A DNA stretch of 64,000 nucleotides, from NCBI GenBank assembly GCA_002794785.1, contig NBBA01000001.1, positions 620,001 to 684,000 on the forward strand, written 5' to 3'. How positions within the stretch are numbered: the stretch's first letter is position 1; every line of letters starts with the position of its first letter. The position numbers were made by a program, and so were the translations under genes. Positions 35,103 to 46,632 of the stretch are shown here, piece by piece. The stretch comes from Coniferiporia sulphurascens. Lineage: Eukaryota > Basidiomycota > Agaricomycetes > Hymenochaetales > Hymenochaetaceae. The notes under the pieces are model-generated. The model was not told where the DNA came from and did no database searches. It saw only the letters and a list, made by a program, of their open reading frames with translations.

Positions 35103-36264
35103 ATGCAAAACGTCGCTCAGCATCCAACACTCTACTTCGCCGATGGAAACATCGTCCTATCCGCTGCGCCTCAGGCTGCACCACACAATGAATTGTTGCG
35201 TGCCGTCAACATCATACCTGACGCATCTACTCCGACGATACCAAATGCTCTACTATTCCGAGTCCATAAGTCCCTACTCCAAAATAATTCTGTTGTCTTT
35301 CGGGATATGCTTGAACTGGGCGAGGCCTCTTCCGAACTAGACGAGAAATACGATGGGGTGCCGATGGTGCAAATGCCGGATACCGCTGAAGAAGTGGAAG
35401 ACATATTGAAGATTTTCTACAGGCCATGGTGTGTATTGAACATGACGATTTAAGTCTGACGCCTTTCTGGTGTCTGTTTCTAACGACATACTCGCCGTTA
35501 GGGACATTTGGCTTCGGAAGTACCATCCCGATACCTGCTTACAGGTCAAGAACGTACTTGCTATGGCGATCAAATACCAATTCCTCGAGATCAAGCAACG
35601 CATCGTAGCCCACATCGAAGCCGACTGGCCGAAAACGCTGAAAGAATGGGATTGGTTCGAAGACTACAAGGAATCTTTACCTTTGTCCTGTGATGACGAG
35701 CGGGTAATTCCGGAGCCGGCCTCTACTGCCGTACTGGCATGCCGATACGGCATTCATCGGGTCCTCCCCGCTGTGTTCTATGAGCTTAGTAGAACAGACC
35801 CGAGTGAAGACTGGGAAGATATTCTCGACGAATATGTCCCGCCGGGGGAAGGGCCGCCCCGTGTTCCGCAAGGAGCGGGTCGTGTAGCGAGGTGGAGCCT
35901 CTTAGATGGAGACCACTTCCGGACTATGTTACGAGGACGCATGCGAATGGAGTTTGTCATTAAGCATGCACTGACCCCATTAAAAACTCAAGGAACCTGC
36001 GGAAATGGAACTTGCAGAAGGGAACGGGAAATTTTGATTTCGAAGCTATGTACAATGGGATGCACAGATGAACGTGATCCACTCAGTGTTTTGCGACTCG
36101 CACTTACAGAGCCTAACACACTCTGCTCAAGGTGCGGAGGTGACTTCAAGACCAAGTTAACGGAGTTAAGGGCGGAAATATGAAAAAGGCTTCCCAAGTT
36201 TTTTAAGCTCGGTGGTCAATACTCTGAAGCTGACTCTTTGGAACCTAGTATTTCTTTATCATAA
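35103..36264 (+). pseudogene. BTB/POZ-domain protein, array member 3, late premature stop
   Basis: Exons 35103-35428 and 35502-36183 encode MQNVAQHPTLYFADGNIVLS through the BTB core and helical region (YQFLEIKQRIVAHIEADWPK, RWSLLDGDHFRTMLRGRMRM). A CGNGTCRRERE cysteine pair follows. The codon matching the Trp of the conserved EIWKKLPEFF is TGA (36181-36183). The same frame continues for 26 codons (KRLPKFFKLGGQYSEADS) to a natural-looking TAA at 36262-36264. The lesion removes only the last 27 or so residues, so a nearly full-length product could still be made. A TGG to TGA change fits a single G-to-A transition. Confidence 0.8.
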
Positions 36265-37576
36265 CGGAGGCGAAGCACTGGCGGAGCTGATACACGATGG
36301 TCCATGTAAATGTAACTGCTTCTCATTTGTAACTCTACAAACTCGTTCTGAGCTGACTATATATGTAACAACTGAAGTTGAAGAGGAGACGATTCGGGAA
36401 TCAACAGCACACTTTCAAGTTGGCGTTGAATCGTTGATATGCATATTGTACGTATGTAGATATGCGAACGTTTTGAAATTACGCGTGTCCCAAATCCTTT
36501 CCAATTGTCAATCGCACCAAAAGCCCTGGATTGAAATAAGATCCGGTGGACTGGTTCGAACGATCGTTCAAATGAAATGTGAGAGGATTCTAGCAGTTTC
36601 CCGGCAACATCCGGCTTGAAAGGAGCACCCACGTGAGAAAGTATAACAAACCAAACACATACAGTACTTGCATTTATTTTTCCTCATGGTTTGGGAGAAG
36701 ACACGCATATTGAAAATCCACCTCGTCTCCCGGCGCGCCTACGAATTAGCAGCATCGAGACGACGCACTGTGCGACATGTCGCTCTGGCTGAGGTCGCCA
36801 CCGAGCCAAACGTTTCATGGAATCCGGCCGAGCCATAACAAGCACCTTCTCCGGTTTTCCTCCTCTTATCCCGCCTTGAGGCACGGTTGCTTTCCAGTCG
36901 CGCAGAAAATACTCGAGAGCCTTTGCGTGACCAGAAGGTGAAGGTAACATGCTGTGACTTTCCCAGACCAGACGTGTTGGATAAACAGCACAACAAGGCC
37001 TGGATCGAGGAAGGTATCGATGCAGTGGTAGATGAGACACGCCGCATAGTAATGACATGTAACTAATACCTATCTCCTGGTGTATACGCCAGGATCCGTC
37101 GCCGTTTTTCTCCCAGTGTATTGGCGAATGTTTTGGACTGGAAGCAAAAGGCAGGCCGGACACGATCCGTAACGAAAATTGATGTTCAAGGGCCCAGAAA
37201 CTCGGAGCACGTCAGTCTTCTCATAAACTTGAGGCCTCATCCCCGCGAGACTTGGTACCACTGAGCCCTGGCAGGTATAATTGGAAATGAGAACTCACGC
37301 ACTTCTTTCCTGTCATAATCTTACGTGTGCATAATCTTTCGATGATGAAGTGCAGTCTCAATCACTCGGAATTAACAAAACCAACTTGAATTCCCCGCGC
37401 TTATTCACATCAAAGCCGTTCAATTTGGATTCTCCTCCTTTCGTCAAGTTTCTAAATTTATACATTCCTGTGCACATGATGTGGCTAATTATATTACTAT
37501 ATCGCGCACGTTGATAAAGTGTGCGCGCTATGGATTTATGAATCTCTCTTTGGATAGTACGATACGCGACCACAAC
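36265..37576. other. spacer between BTB genes 3 and 4, with a degraded minus-strand ORF
   Basis: Minus-strand frames at 36684-37163 contain stretches such as ALEYFLRDWKATVPQGG and, in another phase, FLDPGLVVLFIQHVW. The latter resembles the remnant at 32.4 kb. The phase breaks suggest a decayed gene that travelled with the BTB duplications. Its family was not recognised. Confidence 0.4.
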
Positions 37577-38771
37577 ATGATCAATGTCGCTCAGCACCCA
37601 ACGCTCTACTTCGCCGATGGGAACATAGTGCTTTCTGCGCTGTCTACAGCACACAGTGAGCCATCGAGCGCCATCAATAACGTTACGGATGCACCCGATC
37701 CAGTGGGGCCAAAGTCACTGCTCTTTCGAGTCCATAAATCGTTGCTACTGGAGAACTCCATCGTCTTTAGAGACATGATTGCGCTGGGCGATGCGCCTTC
37801 CGGGGTAAACGAGGAGCACGATGGTACGCCGGTGGTGCAAATGCCGGACTCCGCTGAGGAGGTGGAAGATTTACTAAAGGCTTTTTACAGACCATGGTAT
37901 GTAATGGCTATAGTGACTTGAACCCCAGTCCAAACGGGAGTATGTCGCTGAGAACATGTCTACTTTCAGGGAGATTTGGCCCCAAAAGTACCATCCCGAC
38001 ACCTGCCTACTGCTAAAGAACGTACTAGCTATGGCGGTCAAATACCAATTCACCGAAATCAAGAAGCGCATCGTGGCCCATATCGAGGATGACTGGCCGA
38101 AAACGCTGGAAGAATGGGACTGGTTCGAAAACTACGTAAAGTCGATCCCCCCGTATCAAAGACGCAAGTACATAAACCCGGAGCCAGCCGCTACCGCCGT
38201 ACTGGCATGGAGATTCGGTATCCACAGAATTCTTCCCGCTGTGTTATATGAGCTTAGCAGAATAAGTCCATGCGACGATTGGGACGATATTAGCCCGAGC
38301 GTAAAGAGAGGCCCGGAAGTGCATTCGGCGTTTCTTTCAAGTTGGTATATGTCAAAACGAACGATGCGTGCAGCGAGGTGGAGCCTCCTGGAAGGAGACC
38401 ACTTCCGGGCCATATTACGAGGACGCAGGAGGATGGGGCTTTTTATTGGAAGAGCACTAACCTCGATACAAACTCAGGATGAGTTCTGCGATTCCGGGAT
38501 ATGCGTCGTGGACCGCGAAAAGATAATTATGAAGCTCTGCACAACCGACTACACACGTGAGCCTGATCCGCTCAATGCGCTGAGGCTCGGAGGTGTGGAT
38601 TTTGGAAATGTTTGTAGAGCCTGCAGAAGTAATTTCCAAGTAAAGGCGGAGAGGGTAAGGGTCGAAACATGGAAAAAGCTACCCAAGTTTTTTGAACTCG
38701 GTGATCAGAGCGTCTCGGCACCTGCTTCTTCTATCGGTTTTGAGATCAGTAGTCATGTAAACGAAGACTGA
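37577..38771 (+). CDS. BTB/POZ-domain protein, array member 4
   Basis: Exons 37577-37896 and 37970-38771 join at the same Trp as in the other members. The product starts MINVAQHPTLYFADGNIVLS and has LLFRVHKSLLLENSIVFRDM and VQMPDSAEEVEDLLKAFYRP. After the intron come YQFTEIKKRIVAHIEDDWPK, RWSLLEGDHFRAILRGRRRM and a C-x(n)-C pair in FCDSGICVVDREK. The frame is open to a TGA at 38769. An upstream in-frame ATG at 37538 exists, but the four-way alignment favours 37577. It is closest to member 3 in the BTB half. Confidence 0.85.
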
Positions 38772-39631
38772 GTTTAAAGCATCTGTAGTTGATACAAATT
38801 TACAACGTTTGTCTGCGTATGCGCCACACAGGCATACCTACCAAGTATTTCTTCACATTTAGTGCCAGCTGGGTCTGGTGACATAAATCTTACTTGAGAC
38901 ACTTCGAACCGTGTTTCCACTTTTATTGTCTTCGCAAAAGTGCTCATCTAAAAGCCAGTAGAATCGGAAGGTGACCAAACGCCGCATCAACTGTGCGACC
39001 TCGTTGTTTTTGTAGATTTGGAATTTTGGAGACCGGAAAGTACGGTTTCAAGTTATTAGTCAGGGCTCACAATTGTTCCAAGTCCTTGACGATGGTTGAT
39101 TACAACACAATCCACACAATCCAGGAGTTGCAGATGATAGGATATAGTGGATTGAGTGATCGTCTGTGAAAGGTTTGTTTTCAGCATGTTTGGAGTTGTG
39201 CACGTTACTCCGCGTGAGAATATATGACAAATACACCCTTTGCGTTTGTTTTCCTCATGTTTTGAGGGAAATGGATATGGAAAAAAATCATTTCGTCGGC
39301 TGCACCTTCGAAATACTAAAGAGGACCAGAGTAGGCCCTCCGCTACATTAGCTACCCGTATCCAAAGATAATTCACCCGAAGCGTGAACCTCCAAGCGGC
39401 CCTTAGCCAAGATTACACAGTGACTTTTGATATAACAAACGTTGAAGGAGCGCTTCCGTTTCTTTGCTTCATCGCTCTGTCATTTATGTTGGATTCGGTC
39501 ACTATATTCAGCCCAGCAAGAGTAGTTCACAAGGCCTGCATTGTCGTGTTTTTAAAAACTTCAGACTCACCAGGACACATTTGTTATCTCACTTCGTTCG
39601 CCGGCGCCGCGCGTCTTGGCTCACGACCGCC
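38772..39631. other. intergenic, no gene seen
   Basis: This is the flank between the BTB array and the octanoyltransferase gene. The frame of the next gene is open upstream to 39464, but that part lacks family similarity. Confidence 0.4.
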
Positions 39632-40474
39632 ATGAGCCCACCTCCAATCTTCTACCACTTTTTCTCCTCGCCACTGCCCTACGCGCCGACGCTCGCGCTC
39701 CAAAACCTTATTCACGGCGTCCAGCTCGCTCGCCGGCGAGTCGCTGGAAGCCACCGCGACTACCTGTTGCTCCTCGAGCACCGACCCGTATTCACAGCGG
39801 GCCGCCGCCAGCTCGAAGACGACGTCGCCGCTGAGCGCGAGAGGCTGCGTCGCATGGGTGCAGACTTTTCAGGCACGCAGCGTGGGGGCGAGCTAACGTA
39901 CCACGGTCCCGGGCAGCTCGTAGGCTACCCGCTGCTCGACCTCGCTCGCGCCGGCGCGCCGTCCGCGTCAGGACAAGCTGGCACGCTGCCCGTGCGCGAC
40001 TACATTTGTCGCGTACAGCGCATGCTGCAGACACACCTGCGCGACGCGCACGGCATAGCCGCCGTACCAGCCCCCCACACGGGCGTGTTCGTCGACGACG
40101 GCGACGGGCGCGGAGCGCGTACGAAGCTCGGGAGCATCGGCGTGCAGGTGCGACACCGACTGACGACGCACGGGTTCGCGATGAACGTGACGCGCGAGCC
40201 GCTCGCGTGGTTCGACACGGTTGTCGCGTGCGGGCTTGCAGACGTGCGGGCGGGCGGAATCGCTGGGAGGAGTAAAAGCGTCGGGCCGGCGGATGTTAGC
40301 GTTTCGGGGGAGGTGCCCGGCGTGGTGGGTTCGTTTGGGCGGGTGATGGAAAGGGAGATGGTTAGGCTGGATATCGGCGAGGACGACGAGGTCACGAGGG
40401 CGATAGCTAAGCTCGAGGAGGAAGCTAGAGCGCTGCAGCGTGAAAGCCCGGCGCCTTCGAAGCCCAAATTATAA
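39632..40474 (+). CDS. LIPB: lipoyl(octanoyl) transferase
   Basis: A single intronless exon of 280 codons begins MSPPPIFYHFFSSPLPYAPT. The LipB signature RGGELTYHGPGQLVGYPLLD is complete. The substrate-orienting lysine lies in TKLGSIGVQVRH, followed by HGFAMNV, and the acyl-carrying cysteine is in TVVACGL. The enzyme moves octanoate from mitochondrial acyl carrier protein to the lipoyl-domain lysine of 2-oxoacid dehydrogenase E2 subunits and glycine-cleavage H protein. Start 39632 is chosen because similarity begins there. The open frame to 39464 could hold a presequence, since the family works in mitochondria. GC content is higher than in neighbouring accessory genes, as expected for a conserved housekeeping gene. 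Confidence 0.92.
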   Translation: MSPPPIFYHFFSSPLPYAPTLALQNLIHGVQLARRRVAGSHRDYLLLLEHRPVFTAGRRQLEDDVAAERERLRRMGADFSGTQRGGELTYHGPGQLVGYPLLDLARAGAPSASGQAGTLPVRDYICRVQRMLQTHLRDAHGIAAVPAPHTGVFVDDGDGRGARTKLGSIGVQVRHRLTTHGFAMNVTREPLAWFDTVVACGLADVRAGGIAGRSKSVGPADVSVSGEVPGVVGSFGRVMEREMVRLDIGEDDEVTRAIAKLEEEARALQRESPAPSKPKL

Positions 40475-41574
40475 CTTCGATTCATCTCTCTGCTTTCGAT
40501 GGGCTCTGGACTTTGTCCGACAGTACCTTAAGCTGCAAGCTGCACGATCTTGCCCGTTAATTACAATTGATAAATGGGGACTTCTACCAAGTAACTCCAT
40601 CATCTCCCACTCTCATTTCCCTCTTGATCACCCTGCACAACCCCGCAGGTCTCATCGTTCGAAGCCGCAAGGAACCACCTCAGCAGGAAAAACCCTTGCC
40701 GTACGGTGATTCTGACCGTTCAGTCGCCGTAGAGCCACATGTCAATCAGCGCCCGTGCATAAAGTTCTTACTCGCCAAGCCCATTGGTGGAGTTTCATTC
40801 TTCCAATTCGTTGCTTCTGACCGTACTCTACTGTATTATCTTTATACCCGTCTTTTGGTCTTTCCATTATTTCCATTCGCACATTCGCAGCGCGCGCGCG
40901 CACGGACTCAAATGGCCGAGCCCACGCCTCTGGCTCGATCTTTACAAATTTCGTTTTTGGCTTTCGGCCCTCGTCTTCTAACCGCCCAGGCTCTCCTAAC
41001 TTCGTTGATTCGCTTGGTGTGGTTCGCGGGCTACCCTATCTCGCTTCCTCGGGCGTTCAGAATTATCAGTCTCGTCAACTTTCAATGGATTCGATGTTTT
41101 AGTCAGCTGATTGCACATGGCCGGTCAATAGTATGCCTTTCTTTCCCGTGCTTCCCGTCGTATTAGGTATAGGGACCCTGCCTTAGTCGCGTCCCCTCGC
41201 GGGTGGCGTATCATTTTACGAAGCAAATTGCACAAGCGCATTTTGCATTCCGTAACTCACAATAAGCATTAATTGGTGTCGATGCGGGGCCCCGTTCCGG
41301 CACTTCCGCCCGCTGAGTCCCACAGATGTGAAATTCACAAAATGAAATGTGAGGTAAAGCAATGGTCTGATTCGGGTAATTAGCTTGTACAACTGTTCAA
41401 TGGGAGGGGGTATGCTGCTGCTGAGGTAACCAATACACGGACGATGAGAGAAAACAGGTATGAGGGGTGAAGAACGAGAGAGGGAGGGAACGAAAGATGA
41501 GGTGGCGCCAACTCTTGCATACATGAAGAAAAAAAAGGAATGATATGACATGAAACGAAACGAATAAGGAGGGA
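40475..41574. other. intergenic, no gene recognised
   Basis: A 199-codon plus-strand ORF (40567-41166) has hydrophobic stretches but no family features or splice pattern and is not called. The remainder is the 3' flank of the next minus-strand gene. Confidence 0.4.
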
Positions 41575-42149
41575 TCAAAACCAGAACCGACATGATGCCG
41601 TGTTTGGGCTGCTCGGACTGGACGGGACGTTATCATCTTCGTGTCCCTCCGCGGCTTTCGTGTGCCGCCGTGAGCGTTTTGCGAGTTTGGGGAGCTTAGA
41701 CGGCCTCCCCCAGGCGATGTTGTCTTCGTCCATCGACTCAGCCTCAAACTATTTGGAGTAATAGTGCCATCAGTGCCGATCCCTATCTCGAGACGTAATA
41801 ATTGTATGCTCACTGAGTCGTCGCTCGCTGCGTAGGCTAGGCTATCAGAGCTTAGATTTTGGTTGCGATGAGGACGAGACTACGGATAGTGATGTGAGTT
41901 TGGGACGTAGGAATACAGGGGTAAGGTGTGACTTACTGCACCGAAGATGCGACAAAGTTTGGCGCGAATGGATTGGAGGAGCTTCGAGGGCGTCGAGGAC
42001 GTGCGCTCGTGATGGAACTCGTAGTGTTCAGTTTGGTATTTGGGTGTGCTCTGTAGATCTCTGGTCAGCGACACGCGAGCCTCGCGAAGAATGAACAAAC
42101 GTACGAAGGACGAGTCCCATGATGACCGGTAGATGGTGTTGGACGGCAT
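41575..42149 (-). CDS. 110-aa protein with C-terminal DEDNIAWG motif
   Basis: Three exons (42105-42149, 41937-42050, 41575-41748) join in phase 0 with GTACGT and GTAAGT donors. The product starts MPSNTIYRSSWDSSF. It has a central basic amphipathic stretch (STPSKLLQSIRAKLCRIFGA), then ESMDEDNIAWGRPSK, a Lys/Arg-rich segment (LPKLAKRSRRHTK) and a Ser/Pro tail. No signal peptide or membrane helix is present. The motif D-E-D-N-I-A-W-G recurs as D-D-D-N-V-A-W-G in the small gene at 60942-61380, also on the minus strand and also after a late intron. This suggests a short functional peptide motif shared by a family of tiny basidiomycete proteins. The function is unknown. Confidence 0.65.
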
Positions 42150-43600
42150 GATGATATTGGTGCGGGAGAAATACTCGAAGAGTCGTGAAAGGAGGGGGCG
42201 TTATAGAATCGTTAACCCAATTGTCGTGAGGCTTTTAAAGTACCCGTCGAAGAGGAGAGCCTTCCGGTATATCTTCTGGGAGAAAAGAAGCAAGGTCGTA
42301 CGACAAGCTCCGCAGCAGCTTGGGGCGCTGCAGGTTTCGAGCGAGCGCGAGTAGAAGTTCGAGGGAGAATAGGAAGCTCCCGCACAGCACGGCGCAGTTG
42401 TGTGGGGCGGATGGAGAGCGCTGTACCAAGTCGGAGTGCTAGTGTGTTTATAGCAGACCAACCGGAGCGAAGTGTGCCGGGGTGAACCAATGGGAATGCT
42501 CGGTTTTCCGCTCACGTGCTACCGGCGCCCATCCCGTGCCCATTGGTATGTATTACAGGCCGCTTAGTGCGGGGAAAGCCATACAGCGGCTAGCCTTGGT
42601 CAGTGGGTGTTGGGTCGTCCCGTGCTCGATGAGTAACCCCACTCGAGGTGCGGGCTCCCTCGGGGTTACGCGGGCAAGTATGCAGGGAAAGCAAGCTGAG
42701 CGAATAAGATGAAACGTATTGATCTATAGCGCGCATGGTACTGGCTAGAGGCGAGCAACGCGGGCCGCCCGCACGAGGGGTCGAGGCCAACGCAGAAAAG
42801 CTAGAATTCATCTAAGCGGTGATAGCGGCGTGACCGTGACAGGGCGGGAGGCGGGACGGACACAGCAACACCGAGAACGGTAAAAATATTCGCACGCCTC
42901 AGGGTTCTCCGCTGATGACGTTAGCCGCAGCACTCCCGCATGGACTCCCGCTTTTAGTAATGTTTTACTCAGAGGTGGCTTACACGTGCATATTTATCAC
43001 GTGAGGTCACGGGACGCATGTACTTTAAACCACGGCGTTGCACCTCTATGGTAACCCTTTCAGTTTACACCACCACCGCAGTAGTCACGCAAAGTGAGCA
43101 GCAAGGTTCCATCCTATGTGCGATGTGCCCCTCTCCCGCCTCTTTACGTGAAGCAGCCATCGAGGCTCTACGGACCTTACGCTCCGTGGAGATGACTTGT
43201 GTATGGTAGGCGCCTTTTTCATCACAGTCCATTTTTACTAAGCTATAGCGGGAACATTCCCTCCGCCTTTCCCGCTGTTTCAAGTTTTCAAGTTAGCAGA
43301 TAGCATTGCGCATCAGTTGTCAGTTATATGCGCGTACGTCGGAGGACTTATCCAGACTCGGATTTACAGTCTCCTTTTTTTGGCTGCAAATCGCTGCACC
43401 GAATGGTAATCGCCTCCTCCACCGTGTGTACCATAGTGTGCATGGAGACGAGTAAGGAAGATCTTTCCCTACTCCTTCTGCTTACGACACAAGTCCCTTT
43501 CAAACCAACACACACATTCCTCTCTTACGGAACCCTCGATAAAGACTAGTCTCCATTTTGCATCTCCTCCTCATCAATGCTCGACCATAACCGGCAACTC
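42150..43600. other. intergenic, no gene seen
   Basis: This is the promoter side of the small DEDNIAWG gene plus unassigned sequence. No feature was recognised. Confidence 0.4.
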
Positions 43601-45180
43601 ATATTAGCTAATCCACAATAGGCAATTTCTTCCCTCCGAGCAGGCACAGACGTGCAGCCACAGCTTGCAGTCGCCGTGAACAAACGGCCGTGTAAGGCAT
43701 ATCCCGCGCATTGGCTTTGTTCGCAGCCACCCTCCCCCCCTGGTTCATGCTAAAGATGCCCTTCAAGAACCTTCGAGTTATCATGCAGCCATAGCAGCCC
43801 GCATCGCCGTCTCCGCTTCCGGCGGGCTATTGAAATTGACGATGATAATTTGGTACGTAGATATTTCCGAACTTGCAAATACGTACGTATCTATGTTTGT
43901 CACACCCAGCGATGCGATGCGCCCGGGATCTGACGCAGGCCATGGAGCCCTTTTTATTTTCGTCGTACGTCATACGTGAGTTCATTTTTATATTTGGGTT
44001 CATTGTGGATGCGTTGGCATTGTGTTCGCCGTTCAAGGTTCACTGTCGACCCCCTCCTCCTCGTCAGGGTCGAGTTTAGGGTCCAAGTCCCATTCTCGAC
44101 TCCTGAAGGAAAGACACGTTTGAATAGGAGAAGCCGCTGGTGTTTCCGTCGTCCCCATCACACACTACCAACGTTATCCACTGCACGGGTGGGGCTTACC
44201 ATGGGCCGTGGGTCCACAAGACCGGTCAAAACTCCGCTTCTTTTTATTGCTCTTCCTCCCGCGCTTTTAGACTCGAAACCCGAGAAACTCGGTATCTATG
44301 ACTCTGTGGTTCTGTGGTTCTTTGCGGGTGCCAGGGCTCAGGGACCCAGGACTCAGGACCTAGAGAGACTCAAGGATCAAAGCGCGCACTTCCGAAGTGT
44401 CAAGGTCATTCTTCATGACTAACTGGGGTTCTTGAAAAAAATGCAGAAGAAGAGAAAGTATCTGCCTTTTTTACTTTCGTGCGAGAACAGGGCTCCCTAA
44501 GTGAAGGAACTCGGAGGCTTCCAGTCATGCAGATCTTTTCCTGCTCTGATACAGATCGCTATTAATATTGCTGACGGCGATCGACCTGCTCTCCGCCACC
44601 GCTCGGTCCATCGACCATCCGCCACTGTCAATATCATACTGCCCCCGATATATCCAGGACCACATGCTGTATATGAGCACTGCCTAGATCTCGAGCTCTG
44701 CATAAGGAGAATGGGAAAAGGTCTGAAAAGGTGGCACGAAACCTTGCAAGTAGCGAGTAGCAAACGCAAATAAAGGAAAAAGGAAGGACGAATAAGAAAA
44801 CTTACTCGTGACGTGGGATCTGTGCTTATTCTGCCCTACTAGCAACCCGCCCAAATACTCGATACTCGTCACGCCAAATGACGCACCTAGCCTCCCAGGC
44901 CTCCTCCCTACATCCCTGTAGTCGGTCCACGGCTGTACGGCTACCCGGCCGGCCCACCTCCGCGCCACAGACGGACACCCCAGTCCGGATCATAGCCACA
45001 AAGCCCTGGCCTATAAGCATCAAGTGCGCCGGCGCTGGTGGTGTAACGTGAAGATAGAGTTCGGACTTGGCATTTCAGACTTCGTTAATGGAGACGAAGA
45101 TGGTGCGGCGATCTCCACTGTGGCTGGCTGGCGTGTTGTCATCGTAATTAGTAATCAATGGCCCTGGCGAATGCACTTTG
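43600..45180. repeat. segmental duplication flanking the kinase cluster, left copy
   Basis: This segment matches 56740-58290 in the same order and orientation. Examples are GCAGCCACAGCTT (43659 and 56787), ATAGCAGCCC (43791 and 56939), GACTCGAAAC (44270 and 57419), AAGTGTCAAGGT (44395 and 57519), GCAGATCTTTTC (44528 and 57658) and GGCCGGCCCAC (44948 and 58060). It contains no convincing gene. It lies 1.4 kb left of the kinase genes. Confidence 0.65.
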
Positions 45181-45306
45181 AATCCAAGTATCATTTAACC
45201 AGTAAATAATCCCGCGAGAGAACTCGAGCGCACATACAACAAGAAAAATACTGCACAAAATTTTTGTAAATCCCAACGGCCGACCGCCGAACTCGGCACC
45301 AAGACT

Positions 45307-45979
45307 TTACTATCGTATGACCCCTATTACAAAACTTTTGTATTTTGCTTCCACAGCACTCAAAACTCAATAAATGATCCCCGGATCTGGCATTAAAACA
45401 GCTACATGCATTTTATATCTACTCCATATTTTTTGGTACCACTTTTTAAGCTGGGACTCTTGGAATAATGGTATCCCCCTCGTGCAAAATGGCTGTCACG
45501 AACTGTCACGCATCTTTTTGATACTCCGACAGCTTGGCGATTACATAAAGTAGTATTAACTACAAAAAGTTTGTTATCTGAGATCGAAAAATGGTGCAAT
45601 GCCGGATGCATTCTGTCACCATTTGTCACTCTTTAAACATTATGCTCTCTCCCTGTACACCACAATCTTCCATTCCACTCGGAGTAGTGGATTAGTACAC
45701 CCTAGCATGTAATACGTATGATTCTAAAAACAAATTGCTGATAAAATTACTTGTTGTGCAAGCCGGTAGCCTTCCAAAGGCTCTTCATGATTGCAAAACA
45801 AGTATTTTATCTGTGGCCTCACGACAACACAATATTTTGCTGCGACGCTATCATACCTATTTTAATATTTTACCTAGTGCTCATATGAAGCTTTTCAGCA
45901 GTGATTTGGTTGTGTAGAAACCTGGGATAGCGATTTTGTGAGTAGGGATCCCTTTGTAATAGGGGTCATACGATAGTAA
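45307..45979. repeat. perfect 27-bp inverted repeat pair
   Basis: Bases 45307-45333 (starting TTACTATCGTATGACCCC) occur as an exact reverse complement at 45953-45979. The flanks do not match, so these are not ordinary terminal inverted repeats. The sequence between is AT-rich and non-coding. Confidence 0.75.
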
Positions 45980-46370
45980 CACAAGCGTCCTGTACTGTAG
46001 ATGCGCTAAGTATACAATAGGTTGCAGACCATAGGCTTTCTCGACCGACAAAGTGAACCGCAAGTTTCGTGTCTATTTTTCAAATTCACTCCGTTGTGTT
46101 CTGCCCCTCCTGGTTCTTCTTGATAGTCCTTTTTTGCTTTGTCCTAGTCCGGCAACGCTCACTTAAGCATTCAAGACACTGGAGCGGTAAGTGAAACCAA
46201 CTTGAAAAGGTCCACGTTAATAGCAACAAAGAAACACGCGTATACATGCGTGAATACCTTGATACGTCTTTCATCGATAGATATTAATGTCTATGTTTTA
46301 AAATTCAGGCTGGCATTTCTCGGCATGGTGTGACCCTTGACCAAAGGGCGAAAACGTTTGCATGCCGTGT

Positions 46371-46395
46371 TTGTACATGTACTGTACATGTACAA
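46371..46395. repeat. perfect palindrome built on GTACATGTAC
   Basis: TTGTACATGTAC and its reverse complement lie on either side of a single T. It is 240 bp downstream of the first tandem-kinase gene and could form a hairpin or act as a dyad binding site. Confidence 0.7.
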
Positions 46396-46632
46396 TCCTC
46401 AGCAACGTGTTTACATGAAGAACGTTCCAGGAGTGGGCACCAAAATAATAAACGATCTCGAAAAAGACAAACACATATTTAATATGACGGGAAGTTGAGG
46501 CAACATATCTCGGCAGGTACTAATAGGTGGTCATAATGGTAGGAAGCAGTACGACAACAGAGACATAACGGGCAGAATCATAGGCGTACAGAAAGTGGGA
46601 TTCGCTAAAATAATACGTTACAAGAGCTCATA

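Larger units (their letters stand above)
45181..46632. other. intergenic with inverted repeat and palindrome
   Basis: No gene was recognised. A perfect 27-bp inverted repeat (45307-45333 and 45953-45979) and a perfect 25-base palindrome (46371-46395) lie here. Confidence 0.5.

Noticed and set aside
39611..40485. Several antisense ORFs over the LipB gene
   Set aside because: They are long only because of the high GC of LipB; the plus-strand motifs are decisive.
40567..41166. 199-codon plus-strand ORF as a membrane protein
   Set aside because: Hydrophobic runs are short and irregular, and there is no start context, family motif or paralogue.
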